NCBI GenBank assembly: GCA_035644395.1
Contig: DASQOR010000077.1
Location: 62,001-126,000, forward strand
Direction: 5' to 3'
Length of the DNA stretch: 64,000 nt
Source of the DNA: JBGPLJ01 sp035644395
GTDB taxonomy: Bacteria > Pseudomonadota > Gammaproteobacteria > Steroidobacterales > Steroidobacteraceae
The notes under the pieces are model-generated. The model searched no databases, was not told the DNA's origin, and saw only the letters and a program-made list of their open reading frames with translations. Of the stretch, positions 33,981 through 42,695 are shown piece by piece. The position numbers and the translations under genes are program-made. The first letter of the stretch is position 1. Each line of letters begins with the position of its first letter.

Positions 33981-35176
33981 TGAGTGCCCGCACCCCGGCC
34001 CTCACCCCAGCCCTCTCCCGCCGAGCGGGAGAGGGAGTCGATGCGAGTCATCTCGCGCCGGTCTTTGCGCAGTATCCGATCGAGGTCGTGAGCGCCGATG
34101 GCGTGTATCTGCACACTCGCGACGGCCGCAAGGTCCTTGACCTGTACGGCGGTCACGCCGTGGCGGCGCTCGGCTACGGTCATCCACGCTGGCTCAAGGC
34201 GCTGAACGACCAGGCGCGCCAGGTGCTCTTCCAGACGAACGCCGTCGCGATGGAAGTTCGTGAGCGCGCCGCAAGCCGGCTCGTCGAATTCTGCGGTCTC
34301 GGCCTCGATACCGTTTTCTTCGTCAACAGCGGCGCGGAGGCGAACGAGAACGCACTCAAGATGGCGTTCAAGGTCACCGGCCGCTCGCAGGTCGTCGCGG
34401 TCGAGGGCGGCTTTCACGGCCGGACCGCGGCAGCCGGCGCAATTACCTGGGGCGCGAAGGAAAAGTGGTACGGCTTTCCGCGCGCGCCGTTCGACGTCAG
34501 TTTCATTGCGCGCGGCAATCTCGCCGCGATCGAAGAGCAGGTAACGAAGCAGACGGCCGCGGTCATCGTCGAGCCGGTGCAAGGGCTCGCCGGGGCCGTC
34601 GACCTCGGCAAGGAATTTCTTGCCGCCCTGCGGGCGCGCTGCGATGGAGTCGGCGCCGTCCTGATTTTCGATGAGGTCCAGTGCGGCATGGGCCGCACCG
34701 GCTACCCGTTCGCCGCCAATCTCTACGGCGTGACGCCTGACATGATCACGACGGCGAAGGCGCTCGGGAGCGGCTTTCCCTGCTCGGCCCTGCTGCTGTC
34801 GAACGCCGTTGCAGCCTCGCTCAAGCTCGACGCGCTCGGCACGACGTTCGGCGCGGGACCGATGGCCTGCGCGATCATCGAGGCGGTCATCGACATCATC
34901 GAGTCCGAGCAGCTGCTCGCGAACGTGCGCGCGCGGTCCGCCGAGATTCGCGCCAGCTGCGTCACCGGACCTGTCGTCGGGACCCAGGGCGCTGGTTTGC
35001 TCATGGGCCTGCGCACGCGGCGCCCCGGCAAAGAGGTTCAGGCGGAGCTGCTCGAGCACGACATCCTGGCCGGCACGGCGAGCGACCCACATATCGTGCG
35101 CCTGCTGCCGGCGTACACCCTCGGTTCGACACAGGTCGCGCACCTCGCGGCAACGCTCGCGAAGCTCCCCCCATGA
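33980..35176 (+). CDS. argD: Acetylornithine aminotransferase ArgD
   Basis: ArgD is a PLP enzyme that transaminates N-acetylglutamate semialdehyde to N-acetylornithine. The 398-residue product has NSGAEANENALKMAF, GGFHGRT, VEPVQG, the PLP Asp in IFDEVQCGMGRTG and the Schiff-base Lys in TTAKALGSG. The first 20 residues are unusual (ARTPALTPALSRRAGEG): they are coded by a GC-rich inverted repeat of a kind otherwise found between genes. The enzyme fold begins after it. The ATG is chosen over GTGs three and nine bases upstream because it overlaps the argC stop. The stop overlaps the next start by four bases. Confidence 0.93.
   Translation: MSARTPALTPALSRRAGEGVDASHLAPVFAQYPIEVVSADGVYLHTRDGRKVLDLYGGHAVAALGYGHPRWLKALNDQARQVLFQTNAVAMEVRERAASRLVEFCGLGLDTVFFVNSGAEANENALKMAFKVTGRSQVVAVEGGFHGRTAAAGAITWGAKEKWYGFPRAPFDVSFIARGNLAAIEEQVTKQTAAVIVEPVQGLAGAVDLGKEFLAALRARCDGVGAVLIFDEVQCGMGRTGYPFAANLYGVTPDMITTAKALGSGFPCSALLLSNAVAASLKLDALGTTFGAGPMACAIIEAVIDIIESEQLLANVRARSAEIRASCVTGPVVGTQGAGLLMGLRTRRPGKEVQAELLEHDILAGTASDPHIVRLLPAYTLGSTQVAHLAATLAKLPP
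34011..34035. repeat. REP-like inverted repeat, copy 2, inside the argD coding start
   Basis: CCCTCTCCCGC and GCGGGAGAGGG form a perfect 11-bp stem with a three-base loop. The arms share CCCTCTCCC/GGGAGAGGG with the element at 12277-12302. Translated, it gives the ALSRRAGEG stretch familiar from such repeats. Confidence 0.7.
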
Positions 35177-36171
35177 AGCGCTTCTTCGATCTTGCCCACT
35201 TCGAGCGCGCGGAAATTCTCGATCTCCTGGCGCTATCGCAGCGGCTGCACGACCGGCCGGAGCCGCATGCGCTCGCGGGCAAAGTCCTCGGGCTGGTGTT
35301 CTTCAATCCGAGCCTGCGCACGCTCGCATCATTCCAGGCCGGCATGGCGAAGCTCGGCGGCTCGTCCTTCGTCATCACGCCCGGCCAGGGCACCTGGCAG
35401 CTCGAAACGCGGCTCAACACGGTGATGAGCGGCGCTGCCGCCGAGCATATTCGCGAAGGCATCCCGGTGCTCGCGTCGTATTGCGACGCGCTGGGCGTGC
35501 GGGCATTCGCAGACGGCAAGGATCTCGCGGCCGATCTGCGAGAGACGCTGTTCGGCGCCATGGCAGACCTCGTTGAAAAGCCGTTCATCAACATGGAATC
35601 GGCGATGAACCATCCCTGCCAGGCGCTCGCCGACTGGAAGACGCTGAACGACGGCGCGGTGCCCGTGCACGGCAAGTTCGTGCTGACGTGGGCCCACCAT
35701 CCACGCGCCCTGCCGCTCGCGGTACCGGCCGCGACGCTACACATGGCGGCGATGCGCGGGATGGAAGTCACGGTGCTCAGGCCCGAGGGTTTCGCCCTGC
35801 CGCCGGAGCTGATGGACAAGGCGCGCCAGGCGGCCCAGAAGTCCGGCGGCGCCGTCCACGAGACGGCGAGCCGCGAAGAGGCGCTGCAGGGCGCGCACGT
35901 CGTATACGCGAAGGAATGGGGCTCCACCACTCACTACGGCGACGCCGAGGGCGATGCGAAACTGCGCGCGAGTCTCACCGACTGGTGCGTGCGGGAGAGC
36001 TGGTTCGCGCACGCAGCACCCGACGCGAAGTTCATGCATTGCCTTCCCGTGCGGCGGAACGTAGCGGTGGCGGATGAAATTCTCGACGGTTCGCGCAGCA
36101 TCGTGCTGCGCGAAGCTTACAATCGCCTCGTCGTCCAGATGGGCGTGCTACACAGGATGCTCGCACGATGA
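35173..36171 (+). CDS. argF': N-acetylornithine carbamoyltransferase (ArgF')
   Basis: The 332-residue transcarbamoylase has the carbamoyl-phosphate motif FFNPSLRT (43-50), HPCQ (147-150) and HCLP (289-292). It lacks the usual ornithine transcarbamoylase signatures. The segment TWQLETRLNTVMSG aligns with the WPIEFNLGTVMDG region of Xanthomonas acetylornithine transcarbamoylase. E78 falls on that enzyme's Glu92, the residue that selects N-acetyl- over N-succinylornithine. VLTWAHHP and VVYAKEWG are also shared. The enzyme should therefore make N-acetylcitrulline, which then needs a deacetylase that is not encoded in this operon. It overlaps argD and argB by four bases each. Confidence 0.88.
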   Translation: MKRFFDLAHFERAEILDLLALSQRLHDRPEPHALAGKVLGLVFFNPSLRTLASFQAGMAKLGGSSFVITPGQGTWQLETRLNTVMSGAAAEHIREGIPVLASYCDALGVRAFADGKDLAADLRETLFGAMADLVEKPFINMESAMNHPCQALADWKTLNDGAVPVHGKFVLTWAHHPRALPLAVPAATLHMAAMRGMEVTVLRPEGFALPPELMDKARQAAQKSGGAVHETASREEALQGAHVVYAKEWGSTTHYGDAEGDAKLRASLTDWCVRESWFAHAAPDAKFMHCLPVRRNVAVADEILDGSRSIVLREAYNRLVVQMGVLHRMLAR

Positions 36172-37154
36172 ATGCCCGCGTGAATGCCGGCGACAAGACA
36201 GCCAAGGAGAGTTTTCCTTCCATGATGTCCTCCAAAGCCGAACAGACGATCGCCGTGCGCGCGCTGCGCAATGCGGCGCCCTACATCCGCATGTACAAGG
36301 GCAAGGTGTTCGTCATCAAGGCGGGCGGCGGCGTCTTCGGCGATGAGGAAGCGACGCGCCAGCTCATCGAACAGGTCGCGATCCTGCATCAGGTCGGCAT
36401 CCGCGTCGTGCTCGTGCACGGCGGCGGCCCGCAGCTCACCGAGCTCGCCGATGCGCTCGGCGTGCCGACGCGCATCGTGCAGGGACGGCGCGTCACCGAC
36501 CAGCGTTCGCTCGAAGTGACTTCCATGGTGCTCAACGGCCTCATCAACACGCGCATTCTTGCGATCTGCCGCGAACTCAACATCGACGCGGTCGGCGTGA
36601 GCGGCGTCGACGCGGGACTCGTGCGTGCACACAAGCGGCCGCCGGTGAAGATGAGCGACGGCGAAGTCGTCGACTTCGGCTTCGTCGGCGACATCGACGG
36701 CGTGAACGCCGCGGTGGTCGGGAAGCTCCTCGACAACGGCCTGATGCCGGTCGTGAGCCCGCTGTCGGCGGATCAGTACGGCACGCTCCTCAACATCAAC
36801 GCGGACACGGTCGCCGCCGCCATCGGCTCCGCGCTCAATGCCGAGAAGCTGGTCCTGTGCACGGGCGCTCCCGGCATCCTCGAGAGACTCGAGGATCCGA
36901 GCTCACTCATCTCTTATACGGACCTGCAGGGCCTGAAGCGCCTGCGCGACGCCGGCTCGCTCGCCGACGGCATGCTGCCGAAGGCGCGTGCGATCGAAGA
37001 TGCCATTCGCGGTGGGGTGCGGCGCGTGCACGTGATTTCCTACAAGACGCCGAACAGCGTGCTCGGCGAGGTGTTCACCAACGAAGGCACGGGCACGCTG
37101 ATCGTCGCCGACCTCAATGCCCTGTCGGACGCGGAGCAGCAAGGCAGCCGATGA
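36168..37154 (+). CDS. argB: N-acetylglutamate kinase ArgB
   Basis: ArgB phosphorylates N-acetylglutamate. The 328-residue product shows FVIKAGGGVF, VLVHGGGPQLTELADALG, an NIDAVGVSGVDAG region, and LNINADTVAAAIGSAL with LVLCTGAPGIL. The N-terminal helix ahead of the kinase core (residues about 20-42) is a feature of arginine-inhibited enzymes. Xanthomonads carry a longer fusion with a C-terminal acetyltransferase domain for acetylglutamate synthesis; that domain is absent here, so the first step must be encoded elsewhere. The ATG overlapping the argF' stop is used. A second start at 36222 (MMSSKAEQ) is possible. Confidence 0.92.
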   Translation: MNARVNAGDKTAKESFPSMMSSKAEQTIAVRALRNAAPYIRMYKGKVFVIKAGGGVFGDEEATRQLIEQVAILHQVGIRVVLVHGGGPQLTELADALGVPTRIVQGRRVTDQRSLEVTSMVLNGLINTRILAICRELNIDAVGVSGVDAGLVRAHKRPPVKMSDGEVVDFGFVGDIDGVNAAVVGKLLDNGLMPVVSPLSADQYGTLLNINADTVAAAIGSALNAEKLVLCTGAPGILERLEDPSSLISYTDLQGLKRLRDAGSLADGMLPKARAIEDAIRGGVRRVHVISYKTPNSVLGEVFTNEGTGTLIVADLNALSDAEQQGSR

Positions 37155-38335
37155 CGCGCCTCTGGGACAAGGGCCAGCCGCTCGATGAGCGCGTCCTCGG
37201 CTTCACCGCCGGCGACGATCACGAGCTCGACAATCGACTCGTGAAGCACGACGTCGCAGCATCGATCGCCCATGCGGAAATGCTGAACGTCTGCGGGCTC
37301 CTGACGCCGGCCGACCTCAAGTCGATCCGCGATGCGCTCACGGCCATCGGCGAGGCCCACACGCGCGGCGAGTGGCGGGTGAAGCTCGAGCACGAGGATG
37401 GCCAGACGGCGCTCGAGAACCTGCTGACGGAAAAAATCGGCGCAACCGGCGGGCGACTGCACGCGGGCCGGTCGCGCAACGATCAAGTGCTCGCGGCGCT
37501 GCGCCTCTACATGCGCGAAGCGGTGGAAGAACTCAGAGCGGGCGTCAACGGCGTCGCCGATGCGCTCGATCAGCTGATTCGCCGCGACGGCGCGACGCCG
37601 CTCCCCGGCTACACCCACACGCAGCAGGCCATGCCAAGTTCGGTCGTTCTCTGGGCCGGCGGTTATGCGGCCGAGCTGCGTGACGACGCCGAAGGCCTGC
37701 GCATGGCGCTCAGGCGCATCGCGAAAAATCCGCTCGGCTCCGCCGCGGGCTACGGGACGCCCAATCTGCCGGTCAGCCGCGAGGAAACGCGCACACGGCT
37801 CGGCTTCGCGATGAACCAGGAGCCGGTCACCGCAGTGCAGCTCTCGCGCGGCAAGGCGGAGGCGCAACTCCTGTTCGAGATCACGCTCGTCATGCAGGAT
37901 CTCGGCCGGCTCGCCGCCGACGTGGTCCTTTTCTACAGCCAGGAATTCGCGTTCGTGTCGCTGGCCGCGGAATTCACGACCGGCTCGTCGATCATGCCGC
38001 AGAAGCGCAATCCGGACGTGTTCGAGCTCATTCGCGGTCGCTCAGCGTCCGCGCAGGCATGCCTCTCGGAATCGCTCGCGATCACGAGCAAGCTGACCTC
38101 GGGTTATCACCGCGACCTGCAGCTCCTGAAGGCGCCGCTCTTTCGCGGCATCGACCAGTGCCTCGAGACGCTCGCGATCCTGCCGCCGGCGCTCGCCGGC
38201 GTGCACTTCAACAAGGATCGCATCAAGCTCGACCCGTCGATCCACGCCGCCGCGGAAGCGAACCTGATCGTCGCCCAGGAAGGCATCCCGTTTCGCGACG
38301 CGTATCGACGCGTCGCGGAGAAGTACCGGAAGTAA
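37151..38335 (+). CDS. argH: Argininosuccinate lyase ArgH
   Basis: ArgH splits argininosuccinate to arginine and fumarate. The 394-residue protein has HAGRSRNDQVLAALRLY, the catalytic His region GYTHTQQAMPSS, and the superfamily signature GSSIMPQKRNPD with its catalytic Ser. It is shorter than the usual 450-470 residues, mostly because the C-terminal helical tail is trimmed, as in some related Gammaproteobacteria. It is the last gene of the arginine operon, coupled to argB by ATGA. The thioesterase gene follows after three bases and could be co-transcribed. Confidence 0.93.
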   Translation: MTRLWDKGQPLDERVLGFTAGDDHELDNRLVKHDVAASIAHAEMLNVCGLLTPADLKSIRDALTAIGEAHTRGEWRVKLEHEDGQTALENLLTEKIGATGGRLHAGRSRNDQVLAALRLYMREAVEELRAGVNGVADALDQLIRRDGATPLPGYTHTQQAMPSSVVLWAGGYAAELRDDAEGLRMALRRIAKNPLGSAAGYGTPNLPVSREETRTRLGFAMNQEPVTAVQLSRGKAEAQLLFEITLVMQDLGRLAADVVLFYSQEFAFVSLAAEFTTGSSIMPQKRNPDVFELIRGRSASAQACLSESLAITSKLTSGYHRDLQLLKAPLFRGIDQCLETLAILPPALAGVHFNKDRIKLDPSIHAAAEANLIVAQEGIPFRDAYRRVAEKYRK

Positions 38336-38338
38336 TCC

Positions 38339-38794
38339 ATGGCCATCTGGTTTCGTCCCTACACGATCGCCGACATCGTTCCGCTTCGCCGCAAGACGAT
38401 GGTCGAGCACATCGGCATCGAGATCACGGAGATCGGCGAGGACTACATCCGCGGCACCATGCCGGTCGATGAGCGAACGCGCCAGACCATGGGGCTGCTG
38501 CACGGCGGCGCGAGTGTTGCGCTTGCTGAAACGCTTGGCAGCATCGGCGGTGCCCTGGTCATCGACCCGGTGAAGCAGAGTTGCGTCGGCCTCGAGATCA
38601 ATGCGAACCACTTGCGCGCCGCCCGCGCCGGGCTCGTCACCGGCACGGCGCGCCCGATCAACCTGGGGCGCAGCGTGCACGTGTGGCAGACGGAAATCGT
38701 GGACGAGACCGGCAAGCCCGTTTGCGTGTCACGCTTGACGCTCTACATCCTCGATCGATCGCTCAAGGCCGCCGCGAACCCCGGAACCGGCTGA
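38339..38794 (+). CDS. Hotdog-fold acyl-CoA thioesterase (YdiI/PaaI-like)
   Basis: The 151-residue single hotdog domain matches the 1,4-dihydroxy-2-naphthoyl-CoA thioesterase/YdiI group. It has MGLLHGGASVALAETLGSIGG with the catalytic Glu in the central helix, then CVGLEINANHLRAARAG, a TARPINLGRSVHVWQTEI strand and a KPVCVSRLTLYIL end. Such enzymes hydrolyse aromatic or medium-chain acyl-CoAs as pathway or housekeeping thioesterases; the physiological substrate here is unknown. It begins three bases after argH, so it may be transcribed with the arginine genes without sharing their function. Confidence 0.88.
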   Translation: MAIWFRPYTIADIVPLRRKTMVEHIGIEITEIGEDYIRGTMPVDERTRQTMGLLHGGASVALAETLGSIGGALVIDPVKQSCVGLEINANHLRAARAGLVTGTARPINLGRSVHVWQTEIVDETGKPVCVSRLTLYILDRSLKAAANPGTG

Positions 38795-38799
38795 CGGGC

Positions 38800-38805
38800 T
38801 ATACT
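38800..38805 (+). promoter_or_regulatory. Candidate -10 (TATACT) for lptM-polA
   Basis: TATACT lies 22 bases before the lptM ATG, just after the thioesterase gene. No convincing -35 is seen. Confidence 0.4.
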
Positions 38806-38827
38806 CGGCCACCGTCCCGAGGTTTCA

Positions 38828-39001
38828 ATGCGTTACGCGGTATGCATTCTCCTCGCGCTCTGCGCGGGCTGCGGACAAAAGGGTCCGCTCACCCTGCCGG
38901 ACAAGCATCCGGGCACCGTCGTCACGCGGCCGGTGCAAGCGCCGGCGACCCCGACGGACGAAACCGGGAAGAAGAAGGACGAGACCGAGAAGAAACCCTA
39001 G
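38828..39001 (+). CDS. lptM: Small lipoprotein LptM (YifL)
   Basis: The 57-residue product is a classic LptM/YifL. It has a lipoprotein signal peptide ending ALCAGC, then GQKGPLTLPDKHPG, the conserved CGQKGPL-LP segment, and a charged Lys/Glu tail. In E. coli LptM binds the LptD-LptE LPS translocon and helps its oxidative maturation. The mature start Cys is residue 15. GAGG lies seven bases before the ATG and a -10-like TATACT just upstream. In many Gammaproteobacteria the gene sits beside dapF-lysA; here it precedes polA by 31 bases. Confidence 0.88.
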   Translation: MRYAVCILLALCAGCGQKGPLTLPDKHPGTVVTRPVQAPATPTDETGKKKDETEKKP

Positions 39002-39032
39002 GACCCTCTCCCCGGCCCTCTCGCGCCATCGC

Positions 39033-41774
39033 ATGAAACTCGTTCTGGTCGACGGTTCGTCCTATCTTTACCGCGCGTTTCACGCGCTGCCGCCGCTCGC
39101 CAATTCGAAAGGCGAGCCGACGGGTGCGGTGTACGGCGTGCTCAACATGCTCGGGAAGCTCGTCAGGGACTACGCTCCCGAGCGAATCGCCGTCGTGTTC
39201 GACGCGCCCGGCAGGACATTCCGCGACGAGCTGTTCGCCGAATACAAGGCGAACCGTCCGCCGATGGCCGACGAATTGCGGTCGCAGATCGCACCGCTCC
39301 TGGAAGCGGTCGCCGCACAGGGCCTGCCACTTCTGCGTATCCCGGGAGTTGAAGCGGACGACGTGATCGGGACACTCGCGAAGCGCGGACTCGAAGCCGG
39401 CCTCGAGGTCGTGGTCTCGACCGGCGACAAGGATATGGCGCAGCTCGTCGACGGGCGCCTGAAGCTCGTCAATACGATGACGGAGACGACGCTCGACCGC
39501 GCGGGCGTGAAGGCGAAGTTCGAGGTATTCCCGGAACAGATCGTCGACTACCTCGCGCTCGTCGGTGACAGCTCGGACAATATCCCCGGCGTGCCGAAGG
39601 TGGGGCCGAAGACCGCGGCCAAGTGGCTCAACGAATTCGGCACGCTCGACAACCTGCTCGCGCACGCCGCCGAGGTGAGCGGCAAGGTCGGCGAAAGCCT
39701 GCGCGAGAACCTGGCGACGCTCGAGCTGTCGCGCAAGCTTGCGATCATTCGCTGCGATGTGCCGCTCGAGCTTGCGATCGACGGGCTTGCGCCGAAGCCG
39801 CCCGATATCGAGCGTCTGCGCGCACTGTACCGGCGCCTCGAATTGAACTCGTTGCTGCGTCAATTGGGCGACGGCCCCTTGGCGCCGCCGGCAGCCGTGC
39901 ATGCGCCGCAAGCCCAAACGGCACCGTTGGAGCCTGCGAATGCTTCGGCCCCGGCGCCCGCACCCGCCCGCCACTACGACCTGGTATTGACGCACGAACA
40001 GCTGGACGGCTGGCTGCGCGCGCTCGCCTCAGCCGAACTCATCGCGTTCGACACCGAGACCACGAGCCTCGACTACATGGTCGCGGAAATCGTCGGCGTA
40101 TCGTTCTGCGTCGAGCCCGGCCGCGCGGCCTACGTGCCGCTTGCGCACAACTATGCCGGCGCGCCGGACCAGCTGCCTCGCGACGCCGTGCTTGCGAAAC
40201 TGAAGCCGCTTCTCGAGGATCCCGATCGCGCGAAGCTCGGCCACCACCTGAAATACGACGGCCACGTGCTCGCGAATCACGGCATCGCGATCGAAGGCAT
40301 GCGCTACGACTCGATGCTCGAGTCCTACGTGCTCAACAGCACGGCCACGCGCCACGACATGGACTCGACGGCGAAGAGGTACCTCGGCATCGACACCATC
40401 CACTACGAGGACGTGGCCGGCAAGGGCGCCAAGCAGATCGGCTTCAACCAGGTGGCGATCGAAACGGCGGCGGAGTATTCGGCGGAAGACGCCGACGTCA
40501 CGTTGCAGCTGCATCGACACCTGTGGTCGGAGCTCGGCAAGATCCCGGCGCTGCGCGCGCTCTACGAGTCGATCGAGCAGCCGCTGGTGCCGGTGCTCAT
40601 GCGCATGGAGCACCACGGCGTGCTCATCGACCGCAAGAAGCTGCAGGCGCAGAGCCAGCAGCTCGCGGAGCGCATGCTGGAGGTCGTCGACCTCGCGCAC
40701 AAGGAAGCCGGCGGGCCTTTCAACATCGACTCGCCGAAGCAGCTCCAGGAAATCCTCTTCAGCAAGCTGCAGTTGCCGGTCACGCGCAAGACGCCGACCG
40801 GCCAGCCGTCGACGGCCGAGGATGTGCTGGAAGAACTTGCCGACGAGTTCGCCCTGCCGAAGCTCGTCCTCGAGTACCGGGGTCTCGCGAAACTCAAGTC
40901 GACCTACACCGATTCGCTCCCCGGGCAGATCAACGCAGGCACCGGGCGCGTACACACGTCCTATCACCAGGCCGTGGCGGCGACCGGCCGGCTGTCATCC
41001 ACCGACCCGAACCTGCAGAACATTCCGATCCGCACGCCCGAAGGCCGGCGCATCCGCCAGGCATTCATTGCGCCGCCTGGCTGCAAGCTCGTCGCGGCCG
41101 ACTACTCGCAGATCGAATTGCGCATCATGGCCCACCTCTCGGGCGATGAGGGCCTGCTCAAGGCTTTTGCCGCGGACAAGGACATCCATCAGGCGACGGC
41201 GGCGGAGGTCTTCGGCATCGCGCTCGATGCAGTCAGCGCAGAGCAGCGACGCTCGGCGAAAGCGATCAACTTCGGCCTGATCTACGGCATGTCGGCATTC
41301 GGGCTGGCGAAGCAGCTCGGCATCGACCGGGGTGCGGCGCAGAGCTACGTCAATCTGTACTTCGAACGCTATCCGGGCGTGAAGGCATTCATGGACCGCA
41401 CCCGCCAGCAGGCCAGGAGCGCGGGTTACGTCGAGACGGTCTATGGGCGCAGGCTCTACCTTCCCGACATCAATTCGAAAGACCGCGCGCGCCAGCAGTA
41501 CGCCGAGCGCAGCGCCATCAACGCGCCGATGCAGGGAACCGCGGCGGACATCATCAAGCGCGCCATGATCGACGTCGACCGGTGGATCACCGCGGGCAAG
41601 GTGCCCGCGCGCCTGATCATGCAGGTACACGACGAGCTCGTCGTCGAGGTTGAAACGTCCGCCCTCGAGGAAGTGACCGAAGGGCTCCGGCGCCGCATGT
41701 CGGGCGCAGCGGAGTTGCGCGTGCCCCTCAGAGTCGACGCCGGCGCCGGCGACAACTGGGATGAGGCTCACTGA
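39033..41774 (+). CDS. polA: DNA polymerase I
   Basis: The 913-residue product has all three domains. The 5'-nuclease domain (1-290) begins LVLVDGSSYLYRAFHALPPL and contains DVIGTLA and GDSSDNIPG. The 3'-5' exonuclease domain (about 315-500) keeps the metal motif as DTE (D340, E342), so proofreading is likely intact. The polymerase domain includes ADYSQIELRIMAHLSGD, RRSAKAINFGLIYGMSAFGLA and MQVHDELVVE. It acts in Okazaki fragment maturation and repair. The neighbouring order polA-sRNA-engB is conserved in many Gammaproteobacteria, although two small genes are inserted here. An IR (CTGTCG/CGACAG) lies about 27 bases after the stop. Confidence 0.97.
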   Translation: MKLVLVDGSSYLYRAFHALPPLANSKGEPTGAVYGVLNMLGKLVRDYAPERIAVVFDAPGRTFRDELFAEYKANRPPMADELRSQIAPLLEAVAAQGLPLLRIPGVEADDVIGTLAKRGLEAGLEVVVSTGDKDMAQLVDGRLKLVNTMTETTLDRAGVKAKFEVFPEQIVDYLALVGDSSDNIPGVPKVGPKTAAKWLNEFGTLDNLLAHAAEVSGKVGESLRENLATLELSRKLAIIRCDVPLELAIDGLAPKPPDIERLRALYRRLELNSLLRQLGDGPLAPPAAVHAPQAQTAPLEPANASAPAPAPARHYDLVLTHEQLDGWLRALASAELIAFDTETTSLDYMVAEIVGVSFCVEPGRAAYVPLAHNYAGAPDQLPRDAVLAKLKPLLEDPDRAKLGHHLKYDGHVLANHGIAIEGMRYDSMLESYVLNSTATRHDMDSTAKRYLGIDTIHYEDVAGKGAKQIGFNQVAIETAAEYSAEDADVTLQLHRHLWSELGKIPALRALYESIEQPLVPVLMRMEHHGVLIDRKKLQAQSQQLAERMLEVVDLAHKEAGGPFNIDSPKQLQEILFSKLQLPVTRKTPTGQPSTAEDVLEELADEFALPKLVLEYRGLAKLKSTYTDSLPGQINAGTGRVHTSYHQAVAATGRLSSTDPNLQNIPIRTPEGRRIRQAFIAPPGCKLVAADYSQIELRIMAHLSGDEGLLKAFAADKDIHQATAAEVFGIALDAVSAEQRRSAKAINFGLIYGMSAFGLAKQLGIDRGAAQSYVNLYFERYPGVKAFMDRTRQQARSAGYVETVYGRRLYLPDINSKDRARQQYAERSAINAPMQGTAADIIKRAMIDVDRWITAGKVPARLIMQVHDELVVEVETSALEEVTEGLRRRMSGAAELRVPLRVDAGAGDNWDEAH

Positions 41775-41897
41775 CGCCGGGCTGCACATATTTCCTGTCG
41801 CTCGACACCGACAGTTGAAAGTGAAACTCCGCCCGCTAAGCTCCGGTCAGACGACAGGATTCGGCGCACCCCTTCGCGCGCCGGCCACGGAGGTTAC

Positions 41898-42449
41898 ATG
41901 CGCAAGCTCCCCGCCATGGTGTTTCTCGCGCTCGCCGCTACCTGCGCTTCGGCTGCGGACAACGGCGTCTATCTCGGCGCCGGGATCGCAGCCGACGCGA
42001 CGCTCGACGGTGGCCGCTACTTCGACGACCTCGACATCAAGAACCAGCCGTACAAGCTGATCATCGGCTTCCGGCCGCTCGACATTTTCGGCGTCGAAGC
42101 GAACTACGTGGACTTCGGCAATGCGAGACTCGACACGAACCTGCCGGACACGGGCGTCGATGCGAATGGGAAGTTCTACGACGCGTTCGCGATCGGCTAC
42201 CTGCCGCTGCCGTTCGTCGATCTCTATGCGAAGGCCGGGCTCGTCTACTGGGACAGCGACGTGCAGCTGACGACGATCGCGGGCCCGCAGCCCCGCGTCT
42301 CCGACAGCGGCACCGACTTCGCGTATGGCGCCGGCGCGCAGGTACGATTCGGAAGTTTCGCGGCACGGCTCGAGTACGAACGCTTCGACGTCCAGGACGC
42401 CGACCGCGTCGACATGCTCACGCTCGGCGTTACCTGGACTTTCTTCTAG
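41898..42449 (+). CDS. Outer-membrane beta-barrel protein
   Basis: The 183-residue product has a signal peptide cleaved after CASAA and an eight-strand barrel pattern. Alternating aromatic strands include GVYLGAGIAADATL, YKLIIGFRPLDIFGVEANYVDFG and FVDLYAKAGLVYWD, ending with the barrel-closing VDMLTLGVTWTFF and its terminal Phe. It resembles OmpA-type or OmpW-like small barrels without a peptidoglycan-binding domain. Its ligand is unknown. It stands alone: the gap upstream (123 bases) separates it from polA, and a long hairpin follows. Confidence 0.85.
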   Translation: MRKLPAMVFLALAATCASAADNGVYLGAGIAADATLDGGRYFDDLDIKNQPYKLIIGFRPLDIFGVEANYVDFGNARLDTNLPDTGVDANGKFYDAFAIGYLPLPFVDLYAKAGLVYWDSDVQLTTIAGPQPRVSDSGTDFAYGAGAQVRFGSFAARLEYERFDVQDADRVDMLTLGVTWTFF

Positions 42450-42483
42450 GCCTCATCCCGATCCGGTTCAAGGCTTGAACGGC

Positions 42484-42523
42484 GGCGCGATCCGGGCACG
42501 GAGCTCCGTGCTAGGATCGCGCC
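42484..42523 (+). terminator. Long stem-loop after the barrel gene
   Basis: An outer ten-base stem GGCGCGATCC/GGATCGCGCC encloses the perfect palindrome GCACGGAGCTCCGTGC. CTTGCTTTT follows shortly after. It probably terminates the outer-membrane protein transcript. Confidence 0.6.
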
Positions 42524-42550
42524 GACTTGCTTTTCGGGGATGTGCTGACG

Positions 42551-42679
42551 ATGGACGACGCGAGCGTCGGGCGCGAGGACATCAAGGTCGAACGCGGCTG
42601 GCTGCACTGCTCGACAGCGCAGGTTTCCCGCACCGAGCACCGGACGGTGACGATCGCCCGCATCGACCATGGCGGCTGA
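42551..42679 (+). CDS. Possible 42-residue ORF (uncertain)
   Basis: An ATG-initiated frame of 42 residues (MDDASVGREDIKVERGWLHCS and onward) lies between the hairpin and the next gene, on the same strand. It has two or three His and one Cys but no recognisable domain. There is no clear Shine-Dalgarno in front of it. It may be chance or the leader of the downstream gene. Confidence 0.2.
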   Translation: MDDASVGREDIKVERGWLHCSTAQVSRTEHRTVTIARIDHGG

Positions 42680-42695
42680 GCGGAGGGACGAAGAA

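Noticed and set aside
37040..37867. 275-codon minus-strand frame opposite argB and argH
   Set aside because: Both plus-strand genes are unambiguous; this is a codon-bias shadow.
41801..41820. CTGTCG/CGACAG hairpin after polA as a riboswitch or terminator
   Set aside because: The stem is only six bases, there is no T-run and no conserved aptamer pattern.
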